Assembly (NCBI GenBank): GCA_015478765.1
Contig: JADMKR010000214.1
Coordinates: 1-7,693 of the forward strand
Source: Flavobacterium sp.
GTDB taxonomy: Bacteria; Bacteroidota; Bacteroidia; Flavobacteriales; Flavobacteriaceae
Length of the DNA stretch: 7,693 bases
Direction: 5' to 3'
Part shown: one piece after another, positions 1 through 6,218 of the stretch
Position numbering within the stretch: the stretch's first letter is position 1
How the letters are laid out: every line of letters begins with the position of its first letter
The notes under the pieces: generated by a model
The model's database searches: none
Told to the model about the DNA's origin: nothing
The model's input: the letters and a program-made list of their open reading frames with translations, nothing else
Translations under genes and position numbers: made by a program

Positions 1-217
1 GTTCGAAAATGAGCTTCAGGGCCAGGTGCCATTCGATTTGGAACGCTTGGAAAACCTGCGCGAACTCAATATTTCATACAATAGGTTTGGCGGCGCGGTC
101 TCCAAAAGATTGGCAGAAAAGGATGTTTTAAAAATGACCATGGTGAATCAGTACGGAATGGCTGCAATGCTTCCAATTGAAATCAAAAATAATACGGCAA
201 TCGCCGTTGAAGAATAA
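1..217 (+). CDS. Leucine-rich-repeat protein, C-terminal part only
   Basis: The open frame enters from before the window (first full codon at base 2) and gives 71 visible residues to a TAA stop at 215-217. Residues 3-33 fit the plant-type leucine-rich repeat (NxLxGxVPxxLxxLxxLxxLxISxNxFxGxV): N3, L5, G7, V9, P10, L13, L16, L19, L22, I24, S25, N27, F29 and V33 all fall in place. The repeat run stops there, and the last 35 or so residues are a non-repeat tail of unknown role, ending in an acidic EE. Such repeats are usually protein-binding surfaces. The rest of the protein, including any signal peptide or catalytic domain, lies outside the window, so its partner and location cannot be judged. 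The identification as LRR is firm; the function is unknown. Confidence 0.8.
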   Translation, partial: FENELQGQVPFDLERLENLRELNISYNRFGGAVSKRLAEKDVLKMTMVNQYGMAAMLPIEIKNNTAIAVEE

Positions 218-237
218 GGTGTTTGTAATTTTGTTTA

Positions 238-271
238 AAGGCCTGTTATCCTCGTATGACAGGCTTTTTTT
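238..271 (+). terminator. Rho-independent terminator after the LRR gene
   Basis: GCCTGTTAT (241-249) pairs with ATGACAGGC (256-264), a 9-bp stem with one T-G wobble around a 6-base loop. Seven T follow at 265-271. It lies 20 bases after the LRR stop codon and separates that gene from the next promoter. Confidence 0.9.
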
Positions 272-296
272 ATTTTATTCGCTTTATGAATTACGT

Positions 297-304
297 TATC
301 TTTG
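297..304 (+). promoter_or_regulatory. Bacteroidota-type -7 promoter box for the phosphoesterase-barrel gene
   Basis: TATCTTTG matches the Bacteroidota -7 consensus TAnnTTTG exactly. No good TTTG lies 19-21 bases upstream, where only T-rich sequence from the preceding terminator is present. The expected transcript would start near 310, giving a leader of roughly 35-40 bases before the ATG at 348. Inferred from motif only. Confidence 0.55.
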
Positions 305-347
305 AGTAAATCGGTACGATTCCTTTCGAATTCGTGCCGGGATACGT

Positions 348-3300
348 ATGAAGAACCCCAAGTTCCGTTTCCGGATTTACATGCTCTTTTTGTTTGTAGT
401 CGCTTCGCATTTCCTGCAATCATGCGCAACCCGCAGAATGCAGACAGGCAGCGAAACTACATCAACGACAACATCCGATTTCGATGATCCGACCAATATT
501 AGCCATACTTTCTTCCTTATTGGTGATGCGGGCGATTGGAACGAAACCGACCCCACTATTCTTTTAGAATTCGAACAACGGATTAAAACTGCTGATACGG
601 CAAGTACAGTCATCTTTCTTGGCGATAATATATATCCTCGTGGAATGCCTATTCGCGGAAGCAGTAAACGCGAAGAAGCCGAACGGAAACTTTTATCCCA
701 ACTTAAGCTAACGACTTCGTTCAAAGGCCGAACACATTTTATCGCAGGGAATCACGATTGGAAATATGGATTACAGGGTTTACAGGAGCAGCGCCAAATG
801 GTTGACGGCTACCTAAAGCGTGGATCTTTTCTTCCAAGCAATGGTTGCGGTATTGTCGAAGTGGCTATCAATAAAAATACAGCATTAATAGCAATCGATA
901 GTCAGTGGATTTTGGAGGACTGGAACAAGCATCCGGGAATTAATAAGGATTGCGACATCATTTCCAGGGAACAGCTGTATGACGAAATCGAAAATCTAGT
1001 CGCTAAAAATCAAAATAAGACGACCATCATAGCGATACATCATCCGCTTATGAGCAATGGTTCTCATGGTGGCGAATACTCACTGAAAGGTCACCTGTTT
1101 CCCATAGGTCACAACGTGCCACTGCCTGTGCTTGGGACCGTTATGAACGTAATCCGCCGCACCTCCGGTATTTTTATTGAAGACCTGCAGAATAAAAAAT
1201 ACAATCAGATGGCGCAACGGATTAAAGTGCTGCTGGCCGATAAAGCCAATATCATTGTGGTATCTGGGCACGACCACAGCCTTCAATACATAGAAAAGGA
1301 CGGGGTTAAGCAAGTCATTAGCGGAAGCGGATCAAAAAAGGACGGAGCACGTGCCATAAACAACCGTGATTTCTCCTACGGCGATAATGGCTATGCGCAG
1401 ATTAGAGTGCATAAGAATGGCGCGGCAGAAATAAAGTACTTCGGCTTGAAAGATCAAAAAGAACATCTTATGTTCAGCCAGCAAATCGTTACCCAGCGGC
1501 CACAACCCGACCCAAAGACGTATTCTGACAAGTTCGCAAGGTATAAAGACACGACGATCTATAGCGCGGAGATGACTGCCCGTGGTAAATTTTACAGGAT
1601 CCTATGGGGTAATCACTACAGAAAATATTACAGTATACCGATCCGTGTGCGTCAGGTAATGCTCGATACCTTATACGGCGGGTTAAAGCCTACCATATCA
1701 GCCGGCGTTGACCAGGCTAGGTTTTTAAGACTTCAGCATAAAAGCGGGCGGGAATATGAGATGCATGCCTTGCGTAAAAGTGCTACACAATTGCTGCAAT
1801 CGGCGGTTTTTAAAGATCAGTCGGTTGAACGTGATTTTCAAAATACCTATACCGAAAAATTCGTCTTGGATTTTTACACTTCGGCCTATCCATATGCTCC
1901 ATTTATCGTGTCTGAATTGGCGCGTAATATCGGTTTAAATCATACCAATCCGCAATTGTATTTTATTCCGAAACAGGACGCACTCGGCAATTATAACGAA
2001 GTGTTTGGCGACGAACTTTATCTGGTTGAGGAACGGCCGACCAACGAATCCCTGGGCCGCCATCGTTTTGGAAAACCGGAAAGAATAGTTACGTCCGAGG
2101 ATGTTTTGGCGGCACTTCGCGAAGGAAACGCCTCGGTTGACCAAAATGAATATATAAAAGCACGCTTGTTTGATATGCTTATCGGAGATTGGAATCGCAA
2201 TCCCGATCAATGGTCGTGGGGCGAATACAGCATCGATGGAAAAATGCGCTATCGGCCAATCCCCCGGGGTCGCGATCAGGCTTTCAGCAAGTTTGATGGT
2301 CTCTTGCTTTCAGTCGTTATGAATGTCCCCGCAATACGACATATGAAATCATACAAGAAGTCACTTAAGAATGTGCGATGGTTCAACCGTATGGCATATA
2401 ATATGGATTTGGCTATTCTAACCGGGACAAATCTGTCTGATTGGAAAGCACAAGCCGATCTGCTCCAAAAGAATCTAACCGATTCCGAAATGGAGCGCGC
2501 CTTCAACCAGGTGCCTGCCGAAGTACGAGGCGGAACGGTCGATGAACTTCGGTTACAGTTGAAGAACCGCAAGGTTGAACTTCCTAAATATGCCGAGGAA
2601 TATTATAACATATTGCAGGAAAAGGTGTTGTTGATAGGTACCAATTCCAATGATCGATTTGAAATCATCCGACGTAGCGATTCAACTGTGGTTCGGATAC
2701 ATACAAATAGTGATGTTCGGGAGCTGTCATTCCATCGGAAGAAGACAAAAGAGCTGTGGATATATGGCCTGACGGGTGAGGATACATTCGAAGTTACAGG
2801 ATCGGGCAACAAAAAGATTCGAGTGCGACTCATGGGCGGCAGCGATAACGACCACTATCATATTTCGAATGGTGATAAGGTGATTATTTACGATTTTAAA
2901 TCGCAACCCAACGATTTAAGCCAGGCAAAGGACGCGAAACTGATGATTTCCGATTCGTATCAGCTAAACTCCTACAACTACGAAAAACCTGATTACAATG
3001 TTTTTGGCGCATTGCCGTCCATTGGTTATAACCCGGATGATGGAGTGAAAGTGGGAGCAGCCATTAATTATACGGTTAATAATTTTAACCGTGATCCTTT
3101 CACGCATAGGCATACACTGAACGCTAACTATTTTTTTGCGACCAACGGATACGAATTGCGATACAAAGGGAACTTTCCCAAAGCGTTGGGATCGTGGAAT
3201 TTTATAATTGACGGCTTGTACACCAGTCCGAATTTCAGCATGAATTTTTTCGGATTTGGAAATCAGACCCGCAATTATGACGCCTCATTGGGAATGGATT

Positions 3301-4040
3301 ACAATCGTGTTAAGATCAGGACAATTGAAGTTGCGCCGGCAATGCAATGGGTAGCAGAATCAGGCTCATCATTCACTGCACAGCTCATGTATGAACGCAA
3401 GAAGGTAGCAACAACTCCAGGCCGATTCGTGACCGAGTGGGGAGCCATTGATCAGGATGTTTTTGATTATAAAAATTTTGCGGAGATCAACGCACGGTAT
3501 TCATTTGAAAATTATGACAATATGTCTAATCCCACATTGGGGATGCTTTTTTATGTTCAGGCCGGCTATAAGATGAATTTGGAGGAGCGGGAAAAAAGCT
3601 TCCCGTATGCTGAAGGTTCTGTCGGATTTACTTACCCGTTATCGCCGACCAAAAATTGGGTACTGGCAACGGTACTGAAAGGTCGTGCGTTGTTCGATGA
3701 CGATTTTGAATTCTATCACGCCGCGACCGTCGGGGGAGACCTGGATTTGCGCGGTTTCAGGGCACAGCGGTTTGCAGGTCAGCAATCGTTCTTTCAAAGT
3801 ACCGATATACGTTGGAGTGCCGGCAAACTTAAAAATGGCCTTGCGCCAGTTCGATACGGCTTCTTCGCCGGTATTGATTACGGTCGGGTATGGCTGGAAC
3901 CGCAGGATTCTCAAAAATGGCACCAGTCGGCAGGCGGTGGCGTATGGCTTAATGGAGTAAACCTGGTCACTGCCAAATTATCACTTTTCACCTCGGCCGA
4001 CGGACCGCGAATTTTCTTCGGATTCGGCTTCGGATTTTAA
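348..4040 (+). CDS. Outer-membrane lipoprotein fusion: metallophosphoesterase, kinase-like region and Omp85-type barrel
   Basis: The protein has 1230 residues. Residues 1-26 form a lipoprotein signal: basic start, hydrophobic core, lipobox LQSC with C26 as the lipidated residue. Residues 52-360 are a calcineurin-like phosphoesterase with purple-acid-phosphatase motifs: GDAGD (D60), GDNIY (D93, Y96), GNHD (N135, H136), HHP (231-233) and GHDH (H308, H310), so all expected metal ligands are present. Residues 440-650 resemble the atypical kinase-like region of Bacteroidota barrel proteins (LYLVEERP 557-564; LFDMLIGDW 607-615; GRDQAF 641-646). Residues 755-870 are a beta-rich linker with GGSDND. 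Residues 880-1230 are a 16-strand-sized barrel with the Omp85 loop-6 signature LRGF (1134-1137) and a terminal Phe. I see no POTRA domain. Expected location is the outer membrane, with the N-terminal domains periplasmic. Natural substrate unknown; phosphomonoester hydrolysis is inferred. The start at 348 places the signal peptide correctly, and a -7 box lies 44 bases upstream. Confidence 0.85.
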   Translation: MKNPKFRFRIYMLFLFVVASHFLQSCATRRMQTGSETTSTTTSDFDDPTNISHTFFLIGDAGDWNETDPTILLEFEQRIKTADTASTVIFLGDNIYPRGMPIRGSSKREEAERKLLSQLKLTTSFKGRTHFIAGNHDWKYGLQGLQEQRQMVDGYLKRGSFLPSNGCGIVEVAINKNTALIAIDSQWILEDWNKHPGINKDCDIISREQLYDEIENLVAKNQNKTTIIAIHHPLMSNGSHGGEYSLKGHLFPIGHNVPLPVLGTVMNVIRRTSGIFIEDLQNKKYNQMAQRIKVLLADKANIIVVSGHDHSLQYIEKDGVKQVISGSGSKKDGARAINNRDFSYGDNGYAQIRVHKNGAAEIKYFGLKDQKEHLMFSQQIVTQRPQPDPKTYSDKFARYKDTTIYSAEMTARGKFYRILWGNHYRKYYSIPIRVRQVMLDTLYGGLKPTISAGVDQARFLRLQHKSGREYEMHALRKSATQLLQSAVFKDQSVERDFQNTYTEKFVLDFYTSAYPYAPFIVSELARNIGLNHTNPQLYFIPKQDALGNYNEVFGDELYLVEERPTNESLGRHRFGKPERIVTSEDVLAALREGNASVDQNEYIKARLFDMLIGDWNRNPDQWSWGEYSIDGKMRYRPIPRGRDQAFSKFDGLLLSVVMNVPAIRHMKSYKKSLKNVRWFNRMAYNMDLAILTGTNLSDWKAQADLLQKNLTDSEMERAFNQVPAEVRGGTVDELRLQLKNRKVELPKYAEEYYNILQEKVLLIGTNSNDRFEIIRRSDSTVVRIHTNSDVRELSFHRKKTKELWIYGLTGEDTFEVTGSGNKKIRVRLMGGSDNDHYHISNGDKVIIYDFKSQPNDLSQAKDAKLMISDSYQLNSYNYEKPDYNVFGALPSIGYNPDDGVKVGAAINYTVNNFNRDPFTHRHTLNANYFFATNGYELRYKGNFPKALGSWNFIIDGLYTSPNFSMNFFGFGNQTRNYDASLGMDYNRVKIRTIEVAPAMQWVAESGSSFTAQLMYERKKVATTPGRFVTEWGAIDQDVFDYKNFAEINARYSFENYDNMSNPTLGMLFYVQAGYKMNLEEREKSFPYAEGSVGFTYPLSPTKNWVLATVLKGRALFDDDFEFYHAATVGGDLDLRGFRAQRFAGQQSFFQSTDIRWSAGKLKNGLAPVRYGFFAGIDYGRVWLEPQDSQKWHQSAGGGVWLNGVNLVTAKLSLFTSADGPRIFFGFGFGF

Positions 4041-4061
4041 AGCCAGTGGTAATTCTGCAAC

Positions 4062-4092
4062 TTTGTATTACAATTGTGTAAACAGATGTTTG
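4062..4092 (+). promoter_or_regulatory. Candidate promoter for the small-gene pair, with a palindrome in the spacer
   Basis: TTTG (4062-4065) and GATGTTTG (4085-4092) are 19 bases apart, matching the Bacteroidota -33/-7 layout with one mismatch to TAnnTTTG. An inverted repeat, TTACA-ATTG-TGTAA (4068-4081), sits in the spacer, where a repressor could block polymerase. Transcription would start near 4099, about 50 bases before the ATG at 4151. No terminator hairpin is visible between the barrel gene stop (4040) and here, so readthrough from upstream is also possible. Confidence 0.4.
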
Positions 4093-4150
4093 ACCGATGG
4101 CGGTAAATTTATAGAACTACGTGTTTGTTTAATCGATAAAATCGCTCCAT

Positions 4151-4330
4151 ATGAATGCTAAAATTGAAGTACCTGCCAAAAAACCAAAACTCGACGCCAT
4201 CACCGAGATTGTAACCGGGATGAGTCCTAAACGGATACAGGTCAAGAAGCGGCAGCTTATTAGAAACCTGCTTAAAACGAACAAAAAATTACTTGAAAGT
4301 CACAATATAAACAGTTTAATCCTTTTTTAA
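4151..4330 (+). CDS. Unrecognised small basic protein (59 aa)
   Basis: ATG at 4151 to TAA at 4328-4330 encodes 59 residues, beginning MNAKIEVPAKK and ending NINSLILF. I do not recognise the family. It is strongly basic: 13 Lys/Arg against 4 Asp/Glu. The middle (about 27-50, PKRIQVKKRQLIRNLLKTNK) looks like an amphipathic basic helix that could bind nucleic acid or an acidic partner. There is no signal peptide or membrane segment. Support for its being real comes from context: its stop codon is followed after one base by the ATG of the next gene, a spacing typical of translational coupling. It also fills an otherwise empty 290-base gap and has a plausible promoter upstream. No Shine-Dalgarno is seen, which is normal in this phylum. 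Function unknown. Confidence 0.6.
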   Translation: MNAKIEVPAKKPKLDAITEIVTGMSPKRIQVKKRQLIRNLLKTNKKLLESHNINSLILF

Positions 4331-4331
4331 T

Positions 4332-4688
4332 ATGAATGAGAGAACAGATGATAATTTGAAGAATGAAGCGTTAGCGAATGAAGCTGACAATGGTTTAAAA
4401 GGGAACAATAATGATTTGAAAGGAACTAAGGAAGGATATGATTCGTCACGTCCCGAAAAGTATCTCGAGCTGGAACAGCCAGGCGTTTCATACACCGGTG
4501 ATTCTGATTCAGCAGTACTTAATTCCGATAATATAGAAGACGGAACGGCTGGGAATACAGGCCTATGGGATTCGGACGCCAAAAACAGCCGTAATGCCGA
4601 TGCATTTAATCAGGATGAAATCATTTTGGATGATAACATGGATCTTGACGAAGATCAGTCCGAGTCTATATCGTCAGATAATAAATAA
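4332..4688 (+). CDS. Unrecognised acidic, probably disordered protein (118 aa)
   Basis: The 118 residues are rich in Asp (19), Glu (11), Asn (16), Ser and Gly, with only 10 Lys/Arg, giving a net charge near -20. Hydrophobic residues are few and scattered, and there is no signal peptide, membrane segment or Cys. The C-terminal third is especially acidic (DEIILDDNMDLDEDQ, about 95-109). The composition indicates an intrinsically disordered protein. The start is one base after the stop of the basic 59-residue gene, so the two are probably co-transcribed and translationally coupled; their opposite charges suggest they could associate. The gene ends 20 bases before a strong terminator. I do not recognise the family, and no function is proposed beyond this. 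Codon structure and context make it likely to be real. Confidence 0.7.
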   Translation: MNERTDDNLKNEALANEADNGLKGNNNDLKGTKEGYDSSRPEKYLELEQPGVSYTGDSDSAVLNSDNIEDGTAGNTGLWDSDAKNSRNADAFNQDEIILDDNMDLDEDQSESISSDNK

Positions 4689-4708
4689 AACTTTTTTACC
4701 TCAAATTG

Positions 4709-4742
4709 AAAAAGCCGCACGAAATTAATCGTGCGGCTTTTT
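4709..4742. terminator. Bidirectional rho-independent terminator between convergent genes
   Basis: AAAAAGCCGCACGA (4709-4722) pairs perfectly with TCGTGCGGCTTTTT (4729-4742), a 14-bp stem around the loop AATTAA. The A-run and T-run flank a GC-rich stem, so it works on both strands. It serves the acidic-protein gene from the left and the ferritin-like gene (stop at 4764) from the right. Confidence 0.95.
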
Positions 4743-4763
4743 GCTTAGTAATGGTGTTTACAT

Positions 4764-5297
4764 TTATACCGCCTGATCGAAATATATCGATTGCAGTGCA
4801 ATTTCGGTAAGAATTGCGTGCGCGGTTTTTTCTTCTTCGATTGCTGCGCTTAAGTAAGACGCCAGCACCTCTTCATTGTGCATAACTGCCTCAATTCGCA
4901 ACGAACTGAGCGATTCAATTTCATGAGACAACATTTTCTGGCAAAGTAGAATTATCGCGTTGTCCATAGGATATCCCAGTGCATATTTCCCGTCTAGAGA
5001 ATGTATCTCATCAAGGCACTTTGCGATATACTTGGATTTTGAAGCTGCTACCCGTTCCTGCATCGAATCAAATACGTGAATCAATCGGATCAGTTGTCGC
5101 TTTGCGGTTGCAGTATGCTGAGTTAACGCGGTAATTAATTCATATGAAGTTGCCTTCGGGATCATAAGTGGCAAAATTTCTTCAAGTTGCTGTTCTGTCC
5201 AATAGGATTGGCGAAGCAGATGTACAAAATCAACAGATGATGCAGCAGGTGTAAAACGAATAACGTCTTGTTCTGAATTTGGGGCAATAGGATCCAT
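4764..5297 (-). CDS. YciE/YciF-type (DUF892) ferritin-like protein
   Basis: 177 residues, mostly predicted helix. From about residue 22 it follows the DUF892 pattern: an opening helix (VDFVHLLRQSYWTEQQLEEILPLM, beginning at 22), a second helix with LTQH (58-61), a short Cys-containing segment (CLDEIHSL, 94-101), DNAIILLCQKMLSHEIE (112-128), and a last helix with EEEKTAHAILTEI (154-166). Family members are four-helix bundles with a di-iron-type site, linked to stress responses; their biochemical role is poorly known. Candidate ligands are E35, H61, E126 and E155/E156. The usual HLEET-like stretch of helix 2 reads HTATA here, so a helix-2 acidic ligand may be missing. The first 20 residues are an extra tail. 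The start at 5297 lies about 26 bases downstream of an exact TAnnTTTG box. It converges on the acidic-protein gene with a shared terminator. Family assignment is fairly sure; catalytic competence is uncertain. Confidence 0.75.
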   Translation of the reverse strand: MDPIAPNSEQDVIRFTPAASSVDFVHLLRQSYWTEQQLEEILPLMIPKATSYELITALTQHTATAKRQLIRLIHVFDSMQERVAASKSKYIAKCLDEIHSLDGKYALGYPMDNAIILLCQKMLSHEIESLSSLRIEAVMHNEEVLASYLSAAIEEEKTAHAILTEIALQSIYFDQAV

Positions 5298-5318
5298 AGA
5301 AATAATTGTAGATGTGAG

Positions 5319-5356
5319 TAAGGCAAATTTAGGCCTTGCCTGGGCCGGCCGCCTTA
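5319..5356. repeat. Nested inverted repeats over the ferritin-like gene promoter
   Basis: TAAGGC (5319-5324) is matched by GCCTTA (5351-5356). Inside lie AGGCAA (5321-5326) with TTGCCT (5336-5341), and the palindrome GGCCGGCC. The segment covers the -7 box and is clearly more GC-rich than its surroundings. It could be an operator or a weak end-of-transcript hairpin for cinA, whose stop is at 5375; there is no T-run. The arms are only 6 bp, so chance is possible. Confidence 0.3.
5324..5331 (-). promoter_or_regulatory. -7 promoter box for the ferritin-like gene
   Basis: On the minus strand this reads TAAATTTG, an exact TAnnTTTG match, 26 bases upstream of the ATG at 5297. The nearest TTG upstream is about 25 bases away, longer than the usual 19-21, so the -33 element is weak or absent. 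Confidence 0.5.
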
Positions 5357-5374
5357 CAACATTCAGCTTTCAAA

Positions 5375-5869
5375 TTACATGATTACAGATTCGCTCTCTA
5401 ATTCGTCTAAAATTATGGCCGCTGCCTCATCTACTGCCAATAAAACTATTTCTTCAGGGGAACCTTTAAAAACCACGCGTCTCGCCACAGTCTTATTGGG
5501 AAAAACTGCATTAAGGAACACGGTTCCTACGGGTTTCTCAGGTGTTTCACTGCCGCCCGGCGCTATTAGTCCGGTGATGGCAATACAGATATCGGAACCA
5601 GAGAATTTGCAGAAGTTGTTGGCTAGCGTTGCTGTAACTTCAGCCGATTCCGGGGTATACTTTTCAATCAAGTCATGCGGCACGTCCAACAGCGTTTCTT
5701 TTAACGATGCGTCATAACATACGATTCCGCCAATCAGTACTTTCCCGGAGCCAGGTGTCAGCGCAAATTCGGAACTCATACGTCCGGCCGTACAACTTTC
5801 CACAAAGGCTACCGTCCACTGCTTTTTTTCGAGCGCTTTGCTGCTCCGAATTACCTTTTCTGATGGCAT
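5375..5869 (-). CDS. CinA C-terminal domain protein (PncC-type NMN amidohydrolase family), stand-alone
   Basis: 164 residues from the ATG at 5869. The protein covers just the CinA C-terminal domain, with no N-terminal MoaB-like domain. Family motifs in order: VESCTAG (23-29, usual form AESCTGG), LTPGSGKVLIGGIVCY (37-52), the conserved Tyr/Lys pair in CYDASLK (Y52, K57), and ITGLIAPGG with KPVGTV (98-106 and 112-117). Characterised members deamidate nicotinamide mononucleotide in the cytoplasmic pyridine-nucleotide salvage cycle. Small departures are A for G at 28 and LIAP where GIAGP-like sequence is usual. The frame stays open to 5941, but those extra 24 codons run through a terminator hairpin and have no family similarity, so the inner ATG is preferred. 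The start lies only 17 bases past that hairpin, so expression may depend on readthrough from upstream. Confidence 0.85.
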   Translation of the reverse strand: MPSEKVIRSSKALEKKQWTVAFVESCTAGRMSSEFALTPGSGKVLIGGIVCYDASLKETLLDVPHDLIEKYTPESAEVTATLANNFCKFSGSDICIAITGLIAPGGSETPEKPVGTVFLNAVFPNKTVARRVVFKGSPEEIVLLAVDEAAAIILDELESESVIM

Positions 5870-5886
5870 AGATTTAAAATTTGAAT

Positions 5887-5921
5887 TAAAAAAAGCCTGC
5901 GACCGAAATAGGTTACAGGCT
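5887..5921 (-). terminator. Rho-independent terminator after the 57-aa gene
   Basis: On the minus strand AGCCTG (5921-5916) pairs with CAGGCT (5899-5894), with an inner ACC/GGT pairing. A run of seven T (5894-5888) follows, the first also closing the stem. It lies about 24 bases after the stop of the 57-residue gene and 17 bases before the cinA ATG, which also excludes the longer cinA start. Confidence 0.8.
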
Positions 5922-5944
5922 GAAATAAATGTCGATAGCAATTT

Positions 5945-6118
5945 TTATCTGGATTTCATTTTCTTTACTTTGATACCGGCTTTAGGCATCGCTTTGGAAA
6001 GGGCGCGCTCAGTCCAATATACGTTCTGTAACGAATCCTCTTCAAAGAGATCCTCAATATTTTCAATTCGGGCGGTAGCTTTAAGAATTTTAGGCGAGGC
6101 TGCGTAATTAATTTTCAT
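5945..6118 (-). CDS. Unrecognised small protein (57 aa)
   Basis: ATG at 6118 to TAA at 5945-5947 encodes 57 residues, beginning MKINYAASPKILKATARIEN and ending KVKKMKSR. I do not recognise the family. There is an acidic middle (IEDLFEED, 21-28), an aromatic NVYW patch (32-35), and a very basic tail from about residue 46. It has no signal peptide or membrane helix and is presumably cytoplasmic. A TTG eight codons upstream (6142) could extend it to 65 residues, but ATG is preferred. Evidence that it is a real gene: the correctly placed terminator just after the stop, and its position between two same-strand genes. The gap to the SemiSWEET stop upstream is 100 bases, and I find no convincing promoter in it. 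Confidence 0.55.
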   Translation of the reverse strand: MKINYAASPKILKATARIENIEDLFEEDSLQNVYWTERALSKAMPKAGIKVKKMKSR

Positions 6119-6218
6119 CACAATAGGATTAATATTCGACAATCAGTTTCATATACTTACAAAGTTTGTCAAAGACTGCCCATTTCCCTTTATATAATTT
6201 TTTTGAATATTTGCATGA

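Noticed and set aside
377..724. 115-codon minus-strand frame inside the phosphoesterase domain
   Set aside because: It lies opposite firmly identified metal-site coding sequence and has no recognisable domain.
3685..3960. 91-codon plus-strand frame in the barrel region
   Set aside because: It overlaps the Omp85 loop-6 and last strands in another frame, with no start context.
5870..5941. Longer start for cinA adding 24 residues
   Set aside because: The extra codons run through a clear terminator hairpin, and CinA-C similarity begins after the inner ATG at 5869.
6119..6142. TTG start for the 57-residue gene
   Set aside because: A nearby ATG is available, and nothing supports the eight extra residues.
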